This document shows, piece by piece, positions 41,701-47,710 of a stretch of DNA of 64,000 nucleotides. The translations under genes were made by a program, and so were the position numbers. The stretch comes from Nonlabens sp. YIK11 (lineage in GTDB: Bacteria; Bacteroidota; Bacteroidia; Flavobacteriales; Flavobacteriaceae), in the NCBI RefSeq assembly GCF_001413925.1, contig NZ_LBMJ01000001.1, forward strand, positions 930,001-994,000. The letters run 5' to 3'. Below the pieces are notes generated by a model, which was not told the DNA's origin, searched no databases, and saw nothing but the letters and a program-made list of their open reading frames with translations. The number at the start of each line of letters is the position of its first letter. The stretch's first letter is position 1.

Positions 41701-42287
41701 AAGAAGCTGGAACCGGTTATTTCAAGGTGTCGCTCCATGAAGAAGCAGTGAAGCCTGTCTATGCCACTGTTGATGTAAAAAACAAGAGTGAAGTCACAGG
41801 ATATGGTGGGTTGTACTGGCAATATTTTGAAGACCTGGACAAGATCACCGTTGACGATGACCTGCCCATGTCTATCAAAAAACGATTGTTCAAGAAGGTC
41901 AATACAGACGCTGGCAAGAAGCTGGTAGAAATTACTACAGAGGATGCATTGGAAATAGGCGATCTGGTTACCGTACGCATGGAGATACGATCCACCAAGG
42001 ATTTGGATTTTGTTCATTTGAAGGATATGCGCGCCAGCGGTTTTGAGCCGGTAGACGTGATCTCGCAACACAAATACCAGGATGGATTGGGTTACTACCA
42101 AAGTACCAAAGATGTGGCCACGCACTTTTTCTTTGACCAGTTAAAACCGGGAACCTACGTTTTTGAATACGACGTACGAGCCAACAACGCCGGCCAATTC
42201 TCTAACGGTATCACTCAGCTGGAATGCATGTACGCACCAGAGTTCTCCAGCCACAGTGAAGGCGTGCGAGTGACGATTAAAGAGTAG
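35703..42287 (+). CDS. Giant alpha-2-macroglobulin family protein with embedded carboxypeptidase-regulatory and TonB-plug module
   Basis: 2194 residues. Signal peptide MKNYLIILVLTILGFQNVSGQ; a helical N-terminal region to about 400; MG domains including MG2 near 575 (FIYLDRAIYRPGQKVYFKS) and further beta domains to about 1150; then, at about 1190-1400, a CarboxypepD_reg domain (KIVGRVTDENGSPIMGATVT) and a SusC-type plug (VVVVGYAAQSKKS ... IIVDGVPMTESEFRALDPN). The alpha-2-macroglobulin domain resumes near 1413 (FFLPELSTDENGNLKFSFTSP). The thioester motif CAEQ is at Cys1650 (EHDCAEQTF), followed by the alpha-helical toroid and a C-terminal receptor-like domain. Such proteins trap proteases; this one has no TonB beta-barrel, so the plug is not a receptor. 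Three palindrome copies lie inside it (AFAKA twice, SLSRK once). Confidence 0.9.
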   Translation: MKNYLIILVLTILGFQNVSGQDYQEQWRAIEQLEVENKIEEAQELLDEVFKKASRKNDEAQLIKAFIFQSKFWLIKEEDAQKKIIAALDKRITASKFPERNIYYSIKGQLFEQYLQENRYRINNRTSTDAGGDDFMAWDLKRFYSEISDVFQKSLVDGDRLSKINVASYDPILHIKPQGRELWPSLFDILVGHALDFYKSSAYGITMPREIFTITKENGFLPTEELIQLKRPVNDTIYSSYDVLQLYGQLENLHKKRKEIPAYLAAINGRMGYVQSKIDQNQELPELVGLYNLLIQKYADHGAITIIQHSLALYFLKRSHDTTNENRMLDRKEAIRIAKDAIEKHPETYGSLQCTRLLSQIYQPELSSQLQTNVIPNQPSRGVISYRNVTDATVYYLKVAQDFDEVQGNLDSIHNAAFAKANQNNDFAHIEQAQLPQGDDTFSHTYEYAIPGLQAGKYLVLIREKDQKEVTSGRFMTVSGIALTSNTVSGKTVITATDRNTGKPMEDVSVKIFGDDKSTIYRGKTDKNGQVSFLFADRYYRNRVEASKNGDTISTYVNRGYYRGSYADSEKQVKAFIYLDRAIYRPGQKVYFKSIVVENDNNKSRVLPNETFKVVVEDFNEEEVFTQELTTNAYGSINGSFTLPSEVLTGRFTIYLESDEDGSYWDDVDNFDEGGISFQVEEYKRPRFKTEFNDITETYIVGDSVKVEGFAKALLGSNITDAQVTYTVTRVANVPYWKYGYVPVDQQVMANDTTFTKSDGTFTIPFKALPDSTLVAKDIESNYNYRIEASVTDVNGETRTAQTSVRVGYKPIEVQISTTGNLTVQNNQIQVIARNLNGKPINATIEIQVRENIESDHVIVNSNLKDAEFHELGLEAYRDQFPVAELRKEEKIEDWKKTPIIFKKTITTDSLATIEIPITVDWNNGNYILYAKAVEADKNLSLDDEKDYVEEKQEVQIWADKDLPATPSIVSQDVNVDGDQAVVDFYTSTDGIYIYLTTYDSKRILESKWVYLPSGRTTMKFPMGQAMGNSLKFQYYTYKYNDFRSGSFEATKPVKPTQQFTIQTQTFRNKLYPGTDEEWSFTIKDQDSTAMQAEVLASMYDKSLDEFASSSWPGFYFYNYNRDFNSSSASDLAGATIINLFSRIDYQIDPVFALEKEQLHLFGLTFQNFEYRYRTYKNSLSRKLSHIKPIAGKIVGRVTDENGSPIMGATVTVKGKEIGTTTNFDGVYEIDAVKGSTLQFSMIGYVSKEIKANDTVENISLLSDTDSLDSVVVVGYAAQSKKSRTAAMTVMKETEMMPSDAMAPSMISDTLSGFAAGVEVTYQKGQPGANSFITIRGAASASGNGEPMIIVDGVPMTESEFRALDPNAIQEVAVLKDAAATSIYGNRGANGVIVISTKNGVSTADIVNEYLALQNVQVRKNLDETAFFLPELSTDENGNLKFSFTSPEALTQWRFRLLAHNKQAQTAQYEALVQTQKELSLVPNPPRFLRETDTIRFSTKVANLSGKPMSGKATLQLYDALTMQPIDQELGNTDSIQSFEAATGGNASVNWTFHVPKGTQAVTYRVLATSGNFSDGEENTLPVLTNRMLVTESRALWVRAGETQSVTMDKLANTTSDSRTNHQLTFEYTSNPSWYAIQSLPYLMEYEHDCAEQTFSRYYANAMAAHILNSNPKVKEVFDSWAANDVPSSNLEKNEELKSVILAHTPWLRDAQSEAEKQKRLATMFDLAKTAREKKKTLAKLEGQQLSNGGFPWFAGGRMSEYITRHIAAGIGHLNQLQVNDGDRPQTDRIYENAIKALDRSWENSFNEHLKRNKSLENFNYGVSYWHYQYARSFKKDKNLTGVLKAGREFAFAKANTSFSSQSIYQQLLMSISLHRNGNVATAQKIVEGLRQSAVNSRENGMYWKENVTGYNWYSSDIETQALAIETFGEVANDLKNVEELKVWLLQNKRTNRWKSTKATADATYALLLQGNKWLDVQESNVIKWGDKPIPESLMKDVKKEAGTGYFKVSLHEEAVKPVYATVDVKNKSEVTGYGGLYWQYFEDLDKITVDDDLPMSIKKRLFKKVNTDAGKKLVEITTEDALEIGDLVTVRMEIRSTKDLDFVHLKDMRASGFEPVDVISQHKYQDGLGYYQSTKDVATHFFFDQLKPGTYVFEYDVRANNAGQFSNGITQLECMYAPEFSSHSEGVRVTIKE
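36950..36965. repeat. Dispersed palindrome, copy 11 (16 bp, in alpha-2-macroglobulin gene)
   Basis: Perfect CGCTTTCGCGAAAGCG, read as AAFAKAN. Confidence 0.95.
39239..39252. repeat. Dispersed palindrome, copy 12 (14-bp core, in alpha-2-macroglobulin gene)
   Basis: Core GCTTTCGCGAAAGC perfect; left flank TTC fits, right flank has T instead of G (partly degenerate). Read as SLSRKL, about 15 codons before the embedded regulatory/plug module. Confidence 0.9.
41250..41269. repeat. Dispersed palindrome, copy 13 (20 bp, in alpha-2-macroglobulin gene)
   Basis: Perfect TTCGCTTTCGCGAAAGCGAA, read as FAFAKAN in the helical toroid domain. Confidence 0.95.
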
Positions 42288-42310
42288 GTGTTATAGACAC
42301 GCTCCTTCTC

Positions 42311-42333
42311 GACTATCGTTCGAAGCGGCTGCA
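42311..42333. repeat. Direct repeat unit A1
   Basis: Begins GACTATCGTTCGAAGCGGCT and continues GCA. Matches unit A2 (42434-42456) at 21 of 23 bases. Confidence 0.75.
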
Positions 42334-42433
42334 TTTTGTTTTGTAAAGTCGAAGCTTTTAAACCAGTATCGAGCGACAGTCGAGATATGGTTTTTCTGAA
42401 AAGATTTTTGTTGCAAACACAACGCAACTGCTA

Positions 42434-42456
42434 GACTATCTCTCGAAGCGGCTGCA
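42434..42456. repeat. Direct repeat unit A2
   Basis: Begins GACTATCTCTCGAAGCGGCT and continues GCA; second copy of the unit at 42311-42333. Confidence 0.75.
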
Positions 42457-42478
42457 ATTGAAAAAATTAACCTCTGTC

Positions 42479-42499
42479 ATGCTGAACTCGTTTCAGCAT
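42479..42499. repeat. REP-like hairpin ATGCTGAA-CTCGT-TTCAGCAT
   Basis: Perfect 8-bp arms with a 5-base loop, in the context GTCATGCTGAAC...TTTCAGCATCTCA. I recall very similar dispersed elements from other Bacteroidota genomes; no U tract follows, so it is not a simple terminator. Confidence 0.6.
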
Positions 42500-42595
42500 C
42501 TCATAGGTTGGTTGAAATCGTTTAAAGAAGTAAGCTCCTGAAAATAAATTCAGGGCAATACACGACCCGACGTTAAATTTTTCTCCTGCCTCTTT

Positions 42596-43360
42596 CTACT
42601 GATACTTCTCTATAGCTTCCTTAATCTTCTGGATCCGATTTTCTGGATCTGGATGTGTGGATTGGAATTCTGGCACTCGGTTAGGACCGCCTGCGGCAGC
42701 AAGAATTTCCATAACGCCTATCATCTCGTAAGGATTATAACCAGCATCAATCATCATTTTGACGCCTAGTTCATCGCTTTGTAATTCATCTTCACAACCG
42801 TATTTCATGGTAAGCATCTGGGCGATCGCTTGAGCGGCCTCGCCGCCGCCTTCTGCAGCAACGGAAACACCAGTAATGACACCATTAGCCAGTCCTTGTT
42901 ATTGGATGCGCTCTGCGCTGTGTCTTGCAATTACGTGTCCTATTTCATGGCCCATCACACCTGCAAGCTGATCTTCATTTTCAAGTTGTGCATACAATGC
43001 CGCAGTAATAAAACACTGGCCGCCGGGTAATGCAAAAGCATTGATGGTTTGGTCATCTGCTAACAAATGAAAGTCCCATTTATAGTTACTGTTTTTAGCA
43101 ACGCTACTTTGTACTAATTGATAACCTATACGATCCAATTGGTCTTGAGCAGCTTGATTTTGAAGTAATCCACCGTGTTGCTGCATCATGCTGGGCGCGG
43201 CACTCAATCCCATGCTTATTTCTTCCTCTACGGTTAGATCTACATATTGTTTTTGACCTGTGTATTCATTGGTGGTCTCACTAGAGCAAAATTTAAAAAC
43301 GGCAAAAGCCACAATGGCTAGGCCTATGAAGAGTCTTATGGTACCAGAGCCACGTTTCAT
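42596..43360 (-). pseudogene. M48 family metalloprotease interrupted by an in-frame stop codon
   Basis: One continuous reading frame of 255 codons is broken by a TAA at 42899-42901 (codon 154). The first part (43360 to 42899) has an N-terminal membrane anchor (IRLFIGLAIVAFAVFKFC), the M48 prodomain-like GLSAAPSMMQQHGGLL, and the zinc motif HEIGHVIARH at residues 138-147. The frame then continues past the stop with QGLANGVITGVSVAAEGGG and LQSDELGVKMMIDAGYNP, where the Glu is the expected third zinc ligand, and ends with HPDPENRIQKIKEAIEKY. The truncated product lacks the third ligand, so it should be inactive unless the stop is read through. CAA to TAA or another single-base change, or a sequencing error, would explain it. 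It is last in a minus-strand operon. Confidence 0.85.
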
Positions 43361-43395
43361 ATAAAATAGATTAGAATTTAAATTTACTCTTTTTC

Positions 43396-44082
43396 TTAAA
43401 ATAGTTCTGCGTTAATCCCTTGAATATGTTCCTTGTAGTAACGTTCTAACCTGGCATCACTTATGTCATCCATTCCCATGATATTTTGAGAGCGTAGAAA
43501 CTTGATGAAGTCTATTTGATTCAGATATTCCTGTAGGTATTTTTTGGAAACTGGAGCATAGCTATAATGCCAAGGTTCATATTCAAAACCTGTACGGTTA
43601 TTATTCATGGTATAAACCAATTCAAAACCATACTCCGTGGAATGTTGATCCATCCAATCCATTAATTTACAAAATGGACCATCACCGTGAAATTTATCGG
43701 TCACAAGAACAGAACCAGTGTACTTGGCATTGCCGTCTATCAAATCCATGTCCGTTCCCCAATGATGTCTGGATGTTCCTGGAACTGTCGAATATTCTAC
43801 GATATTATCAAAAATGGCATCTGGTGTTAGGCCTTGTGCTTGATACCTTGAGTACTTACCGTTCCAGATTTGACGCTGGCGATTGAAGCTGCGGTATCCA
43901 GAAGCCACTTCTATTTTTATACCGTCTTTAAGCGCTGCTGCCTGCATTTTCTTCAACGCAATCTGTGTTTCTTTCTCTAACGAGTTGGATGGATTTGCAG
44001 ATTGACCAGTCAATACTGCTGGAGTGATTTGAGCGGTAGTTAGGAAGCTTGAAAAACAGAATAATGCTAATAAAAGTCTCAT
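43396..44082 (-). CDS. M15 family (VanY-type) D-alanyl-D-alanine carboxypeptidase
   Basis: A 228-residue periplasmic peptidase that trims peptidoglycan peptides. It has a signal peptide (MRLLLALFCFSSFLTTAQ) and the VanY/M15B motifs: IEVASGYRSFNRQRQIW near residue 58, the zinc ligands in SRHHWGTDMDL near 104-114 (His and Asp), and EPWHYSY near 172 (Glu/His). The C-terminal tail of about 45 residues beyond the domain is charged and unrecognised. Its start overlaps the end of a GNAT gene by ATGA, so it belongs to the operon running from peptidase E to the M48 gene. Confidence 0.9.
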   Translation of the reverse strand: MRLLLALFCFSSFLTTAQITPAVLTGQSANPSNSLEKETQIALKKMQAAALKDGIKIEVASGYRSFNRQRQIWNGKYSRYQAQGLTPDAIFDNIVEYSTVPGTSRHHWGTDMDLIDGNAKYTGSVLVTDKFHGDGPFCKLMDWMDQHSTEYGFELVYTMNNNRTGFEYEPWHYSYAPVSKKYLQEYLNQIDFIKFLRSQNIMGMDDISDARLERYYKEHIQGINAELF

Positions 44083-44534
44083 AATGCTGCATACATTTTA
44101 TAATGAGTGCCTATGTTTTTGACCTCAAACGGCTCACCATAACTGGTAAAACCTAAACGTTCATAAAATGGCACGGCCTTGATGCGTGCATTGAACCATA
44201 GGACATCAATATTTAGTTCTTTCAAACGACGGATGCCTTGGGTCACTAAGTATGCTCCAATGCCTTTTCCTTGATGGTCTGGTACAACGCCCATTCCTCT
44301 CATTTGATAATACGTGGTTTCTGCAGGGAAACTTATGGGTAAATCCACAGCTTCCGATTTCAAAAAGGTCGCGACGCCTACATGCAGGTCACCATCAAAA
44401 GCACCTAAATGAAAGGTGGTTGAAAGATCATCGCCATCCAATGCACATTCTTCCAGTGGTCGCCCTACTCGTAAAACAACGTGGCGCACGCTGTAGGTTT
44501 CTAACGCCGTAATTTCCTTAATTGTAATAGGCAT
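44079..44534 (-). CDS. GNAT family N-acetyltransferase
   Basis: A 151-residue acetyltransferase with the acetyl-CoA loop MGVVPDHQGKGIGAYLV near residues 80-96 (motif A, Q/RxxGxG/A) and WFNARIKAVPFYERLGF near 117-133 (motif B, the Asn and Tyr). The N-terminus (VRHVVLRVGRPLEE) resembles the ElaA/YitI-like small acetyltransferases. The substrate is unknown. It overlaps both neighbours: ATGA with the M15 gene and 17 bases with the next GNAT gene. Confidence 0.88.
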   Translation of the reverse strand: MPITIKEITALETYSVRHVVLRVGRPLEECALDGDDLSTTFHLGAFDGDLHVGVATFLKSEAVDLPISFPAETTYYQMRGMGVVPDHQGKGIGAYLVTQGIRRLKELNIDVLWFNARIKAVPFYERLGFTSYGEPFEVKNIGTHYKMYAAL

Positions 44535-45051
44535 CTCTAGTCAATTTATAATAACGTCCAGGCAATAATCCATCCCATAAAAATCGATGGTCCAACTGAA
44601 ACCCCAACTTTTCTGCCACGCGTTGGGATCCAATATTTTGTTCATGTACATGAGCGATGATTTGATCTTTTTGATGGTGGTCAAAGGCGAATTTCAGCAT
44701 TTCGTGACAAGCCTCGGTAGCATACCCTTTTCCCCATTGGGATCTGAGCAGTCGGTAGCCTATGTCTGTAATCTGTGATGCCTCGTGTGTTTTGATGCCG
44801 CAAAACCCAACAAACTTGTTGGATATTTTATCAAGTACTGCCAGGCGTCCCATGTGATATTTTTGAATTTGTCCCGTTGGATTGTTGGTATAATCTTCAA
44901 TAAAATCCTCTGCAGCGGCAATGGATTCAAAGGGTACATCGCCAGTATATCTCATCACTTCCTCATCATTGTTCATGAGGTAGAAATGAGAAGCATCCCT
45001 TTTTTCAAAAGGACGCAACAACAATCTTTCGGTTTCAAAATTTAGATTCAT
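44518..45051 (-). CDS. GNAT family N-acetyltransferase, RimJ/RimL-like
   Basis: A 177-residue protein opening with the typical ETERLLLRPFEKRDASHFYLMNND of RimJ/RimL-type acetyltransferases. Acetyl-CoA binding is at YRLLRSQWGKGYATEACHEML near residues 98-118, and EQNIGSQRVAEKLGFQL near 137 is motif B. These enzymes acetylate ribosomal-protein N-termini or small molecules; the target here is unknown. It is in an operon with two more GNAT genes, with 4-base and 17-base overlaps. Confidence 0.88.
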   Translation of the reverse strand: MNLNFETERLLLRPFEKRDASHFYLMNNDEEVMRYTGDVPFESIAAAEDFIEDYTNNPTGQIQKYHMGRLAVLDKISNKFVGFCGIKTHEASQITDIGYRLLRSQWGKGYATEACHEMLKFAFDHHQKDQIIAHVHEQNIGSQRVAEKLGFQLDHRFLWDGLLPGRYYKLTRDAYYN

Positions 45052-45338
45052 CCCACGCGCACGTCACTCCATTCTTCATGCTGGTCAAAAACGACTTCGG
45101 CAAATGGACATAGCGGATTGATCTTTAAGTGGTTCGCTTTCGCGTAAGCATAACTCTCCTCAATCATTTTGCTGCCTAGACCTTGATTTTCATGTTCTGG
45201 CTGTACCTCTGTATGGTCAATGGTCATCACGCCATCTTCCAGTGAGTAGGTCAATTCTGCAATGGTTTGATCGTCTTGTTTGAGGTAAAAAATACCGCGA
45301 CGGTCGTTCTGTTTATGTTGGATATTGTCTGTGTTCAT
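45048..45338 (-). CDS. Small GNAT-like N-acetyltransferase (NATD1/YjdJ type)
   Basis: A 96-residue protein of the short GNAT family: GIFYLKQDDQTIAELTYSLEDGVMTIDHTEVQPEHENQGLGSKMIEESYAYA, with the cofactor loop ENQGLGSKM near residue 50, and a C-terminal LKINPLCPFAEVVFDQHEEW. The CPF element is a hallmark of the family. A one-mismatch palindrome copy is read as YAYAKAN. It overlaps the next gene by four bases (ATGA) and lies 15 bases downstream of peptidase E. Confidence 0.88.
   Translation of the reverse strand: MNTDNIQHKQNDRRGIFYLKQDDQTIAELTYSLEDGVMTIDHTEVQPEHENQGLGSKMIEESYAYAKANHLKINPLCPFAEVVFDQHEEWSDVRVG
45136..45149. repeat. Degenerate palindrome copy (one mismatch), in small GNAT gene
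   Basis: Reads GCTTTCGCGTAAGC, one base from the core; left flank TTC still matches. Read on the minus strand as AYAKAN where perfect copies give AFAKA. Confidence 0.65.
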
Positions 45339-45353
45339 GGTGTCTAGATAAAT

Positions 45354-46076
45354 TTAGTGGTTTAAGTTAAGGGTTGCAAAATCGGTTTCTGGTTCAATTT
45401 CTATGGGTGCTTTTCCTGCCTGAAAAAGCCTGGCTTTGAGCGTGCCTTTAAGGATTTCGGTCGTTCCTTGGACATCGATAAAGCTACCTTCACGCAGCCC
45501 TATGACTGGAATGTGATTGTATATGTGAAATTCATTGATGCGTTGCTCGCGAGTCTCGCCCATGTGCTGATCGCCCTCAATAGGATCTTGATAATGCGGA
45601 TTGATATTATAAGCCAAAGCTCCAGTGGCCTTAAAACTGGAAGGTTGCACGACCGGCATATCATTGGTGGTTCTTATGTTGAGCCCGCAGATATTACTGC
45701 CGGCACTGGTTCCCAGATAAAAAATACCTTGATATATGGCTTTGCGCAACGGTTCTATCAACTGCAAATCGTGAAGCATTTTGATTAATTGAAAAGTGTT
45801 GCCGCCGCCAGTGAAGATTCCTTGGGCATCTTGAATGGCTTTAATGGGATCCTCAAATTCATGAACACCCTTTACGTTCACATCCATTGTTTGAAAAACA
45901 GCCCTAACCTTACTGGTATAATCATCATGGCTAATGCCACCAGGTCTGGCAAAAGGAATGAAAAGAAGCTCTTTGATAGATGCTGCTTTTAATCTTTTGG
46001 AAAGAAAAGGTGTCAGATACTCCAGATAGCCGCCGCCATAAAGCGTCGAGGTACTGGCAACAATCATATTTCTCAT
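45354..46076 (-). CDS. pepE: Peptidase E (alpha-aspartyl dipeptidase, family S51)
   Basis: A 240-residue cytosolic serine peptidase that cleaves dipeptides with N-terminal Asp. It starts MRNMIVASTSTLYGGGYLEYL. The family motifs are GIFTGGGNTFQLI near residues 87-99, the nucleophile Ser in YLGTSAGSNI near 120-130, and the His in NINPHYQDP near 155. The LREGSFIDV and final beta strands fit. It is the first gene of a minus-strand operon with three acetyltransferases and two wall/protein peptidases, and has its own -7 box. Confidence 0.92.
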   Translation of the reverse strand: MRNMIVASTSTLYGGGYLEYLTPFLSKRLKAASIKELLFIPFARPGGISHDDYTSKVRAVFQTMDVNVKGVHEFEDPIKAIQDAQGIFTGGGNTFQLIKMLHDLQLIEPLRKAIYQGIFYLGTSAGSNICGLNIRTTNDMPVVQPSSFKATGALAYNINPHYQDPIEGDQHMGETREQRINEFHIYNHIPVIGLREGSFIDVQGTTEILKGTLKARLFQAGKAPIEIEPETDFATLNLNH

Positions 46077-46096
46077 GGCGATGAGTTGGTTTTAAC

Positions 46097-46104
46097 CAAA
46101 GGTA
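46097..46104 (-). promoter_or_regulatory. -7 box TACCTTTG for the pepE operon
   Basis: Full TAnnTTTG match on the minus strand, 21 bases before the ATG at 46076. Confidence 0.5.
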
Positions 46105-46173
46105 TTTAACAATTTTCAGGCAGTATGCACGGCACACTCTTTATAACTTTATATTAGTATTTAATCCCATCCC

Positions 46174-46995
46174 ATGAAATATCTCTTACTTTTTTTATTG
46201 ATGACCAGCGCTGCGTTCGCACAGGATCGCGTCCAGATAGAAGGAACCATCTTAGGCGTGACTAAAGAACCGCTGGACGGCATCACCATTTTTAATGGGA
46301 ATACCTTAGAAGGTACGGTGACTAATCTGGATGGAAAATTTTATATGGATGTGCGCGTCGGCGACAAATTGTCCTTTAGCGCTTTGCAATACGATCCATT
46401 TACTTTAACAGTGACAGAAACCACGGTGGAAAACAGAAAAACCCAGCTCGTTTTTACCCAAGGCGTCAACTTGCTGGATGAAGTCGTTGTGACAGATGAG
46501 TCGATTGTAGTCGCGGTTAAGAAGACTGAAATGCCTGAAACTGGACTGGACAAGGTAAGCGAGCGCAACATAAGAGTTGCCGCCGTAGACCGCATCGAGA
46601 ACACTTTTTCTGACCGTATACGCCAGCCAGAAGAAATCCCGTTGGAAAATACAGCGTTCAATCAGAGCCAGCTGCGATACAACTCCTTCAATCTTGTGGG
46701 CTTGCTAGGTGGTTTGTTGATTGAAGGCGCATTGCGCAACGTTGACCTATCTGTCGACGCACCTAGCAAACAAGAAACCCGATTCAAAGAGACGCTGCTT
46801 CAAAATGAGTACAGCACCGAGTATCTTGTGGATTACCTTGACATTCCAGAAGACAAACTTTTTGAATTCATGGTATTCGCCCAAGAAAAAGGTTTGAATA
46901 AAGCCATGTTGTTGCCAGAAAATGAATTTCAATTGTTGCAATTCCTGGATGAGCAGGCGACTACATTCAAGAAAAGGATCGCTAAAAAAGAATAA
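46174..46995 (+). CDS. Secreted protein with carboxypeptidase-regulatory-like domain
   Basis: A 273-residue protein with a signal peptide (MKYLLLFLLMTSAAFAQ), then a CarboxypepD_reg-like beta sandwich at about 20-105: VQIEGTILGVTKEPLDGITIFNG, GTVTNLDGKFYMDVRVGDKLSFSALQY and VNLLDEVVVTDE, the usual end before a TonB plug. No plug or beta barrel follows; the remaining 165 residues are charged and helical (LVDYLDIPEDKLFEFMVFAQEKGLN). It is therefore a stand-alone periplasmic or outer-membrane-associated protein of unknown role. Confidence 0.82.
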   Translation: MKYLLLFLLMTSAAFAQDRVQIEGTILGVTKEPLDGITIFNGNTLEGTVTNLDGKFYMDVRVGDKLSFSALQYDPFTLTVTETTVENRKTQLVFTQGVNLLDEVVVTDESIVVAVKKTEMPETGLDKVSERNIRVAAVDRIENTFSDRIRQPEEIPLENTAFNQSQLRYNSFNLVGLLGGLLIEGALRNVDLSVDAPSKQETRFKETLLQNEYSTEYLVDYLDIPEDKLFEFMVFAQEKGLNKAMLLPENEFQLLQFLDEQATTFKKRIAKKE

Positions 46996-47064
46996 AAGGT
47001 TCATTTTTAGGCATTGTTATTGCTCAAAATATATTGGCAATCGCCATAATTGAATACACATCCT

Positions 47065-47646
47065 ATGAAATTGACTAAAGTAGCCGTAATGATCATGGTT
47101 CTTTTTGGTGCCCTTGCAAGCACTGCTTCCACAATCAAGGAGGCTTTTGATTTACCCATGGTTGTTGAGGATTCTCGCTTTCGCGAAAGCGAAATCACCC
47201 AACAGTATCACAAATATTATCTGTCTGTTTCCAACGTGAAATACAATGAGAAAAGTAAGGCCCTGCAAATGGTTTCTAGATTTTTTATTGATGACCTGGA
47301 AGATGTTCTTAATGAACGCATGGATAAAAAGGTCACGCTGGGAAATCCCGATGGTCTTGAACAACTCAAACCGATTTTGAACCGCTACATCAATAGCAGA
47401 CTGCGTGTTAAGGCCGATGGAACTACCACAGATCCTACCGTTATAGGCGCAGAATACGATGCCGACCAAATTATCATCTACATAGAATTACCGGCCGCAA
47501 AACAGCCTAAGACTGTTGAGGTGAGCTACAAGGCCTTGTTCGAACTTTTTCCCGAGCAAAAAAACCTCGTGCATTTCAAAATGGGCAGCCAGCGTAAATC
47601 ACTGCTTAACAGCATGGATACGCCTACAGATCGCGTAAACTTTTAA
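47065..47646 (+). CDS. DUF6702 family protein (secreted)
   Basis: A 193-residue protein with an N-terminal signal (MKLTKVAVMIMVLFGALASTAS). The body fits DUF6702: HKYYLSVSNVKYNEKSKALQMVSRFFIDDLEDVLNER near residues 52-90, INSRLRVKADGTT, then EYDADQIIIYIELPAAKQPKTVEVSYKALFELFPEQKNLVHFKM. Such proteins usually precede an M1 aminopeptidase in Flavobacteriaceae, as here. The function is unknown. A palindrome copy is read as SRFRESE just before the DUF. Start 47065 is used because the signal follows directly; the ATG at 47050 is less likely. Confidence 0.82.
   Translation: MKLTKVAVMIMVLFGALASTASTIKEAFDLPMVVEDSRFRESEITQQYHKYYLSVSNVKYNEKSKALQMVSRFFIDDLEDVLNERMDKKVTLGNPDGLEQLKPILNRYINSRLRVKADGTTTDPTVIGAEYDADQIIIYIELPAAKQPKTVEVSYKALFELFPEQKNLVHFKMGSQRKSLLNSMDTPTDRVNF
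47175..47192. repeat. Dispersed palindrome, copy 14 (18 bp, in DUF6702 gene)
   Basis: Perfect TCGCTTTCGCGAAAGCGA, read as RFRES in the region between signal peptide and domain. Confidence 0.95.
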
Positions 47647-47710
47647 AGGGATACCATAATTCGATCCCAATATTCTTAAATTAGCAGCAATTAGAAAAAA
47701 ACACCAATTA

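Larger units (their letters stand above)
42288..42595. other. 308-base intergenic region carrying REP-like repeats
   Basis: No credible ORF. It holds three related REP-like units: TCTCGACTATCGTTCGA at 42307-42323, an inverted unit at 42366-42385 (reverse complement begins TCTCGACTGTCGCTCGA), and CTAGACTATCTCTCGA at 42431-42446. Units 1 and 3 both continue into AGCGGCTGCA. A separate hairpin lies at 42479-42499. It is the gap between the alpha-2-macroglobulin gene and the broken M48 gene. Confidence 0.7.

Noticed and set aside
39693..42125. Several long open frames antisense to the alpha-2-macroglobulin gene
   Set aside because: They have no motifs, no promoters and low-complexity or Cys/Phe-rich translations typical of shadow frames.
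35703..42287. Plug domain considered as a chimeric join of two genes or an assembly error
   Set aside because: The frame is open through both junctions and the alpha-2-macroglobulin features resume with correct order and composition; kept as a real embedded module, with the refuting test stated.
42596..42817. Short ORF starting MLTMKYG considered as an independent gene
   Set aside because: It is in the same frame as, and contiguous with, the M48 gene past the TAA, and contains only the C-terminal part of that family.
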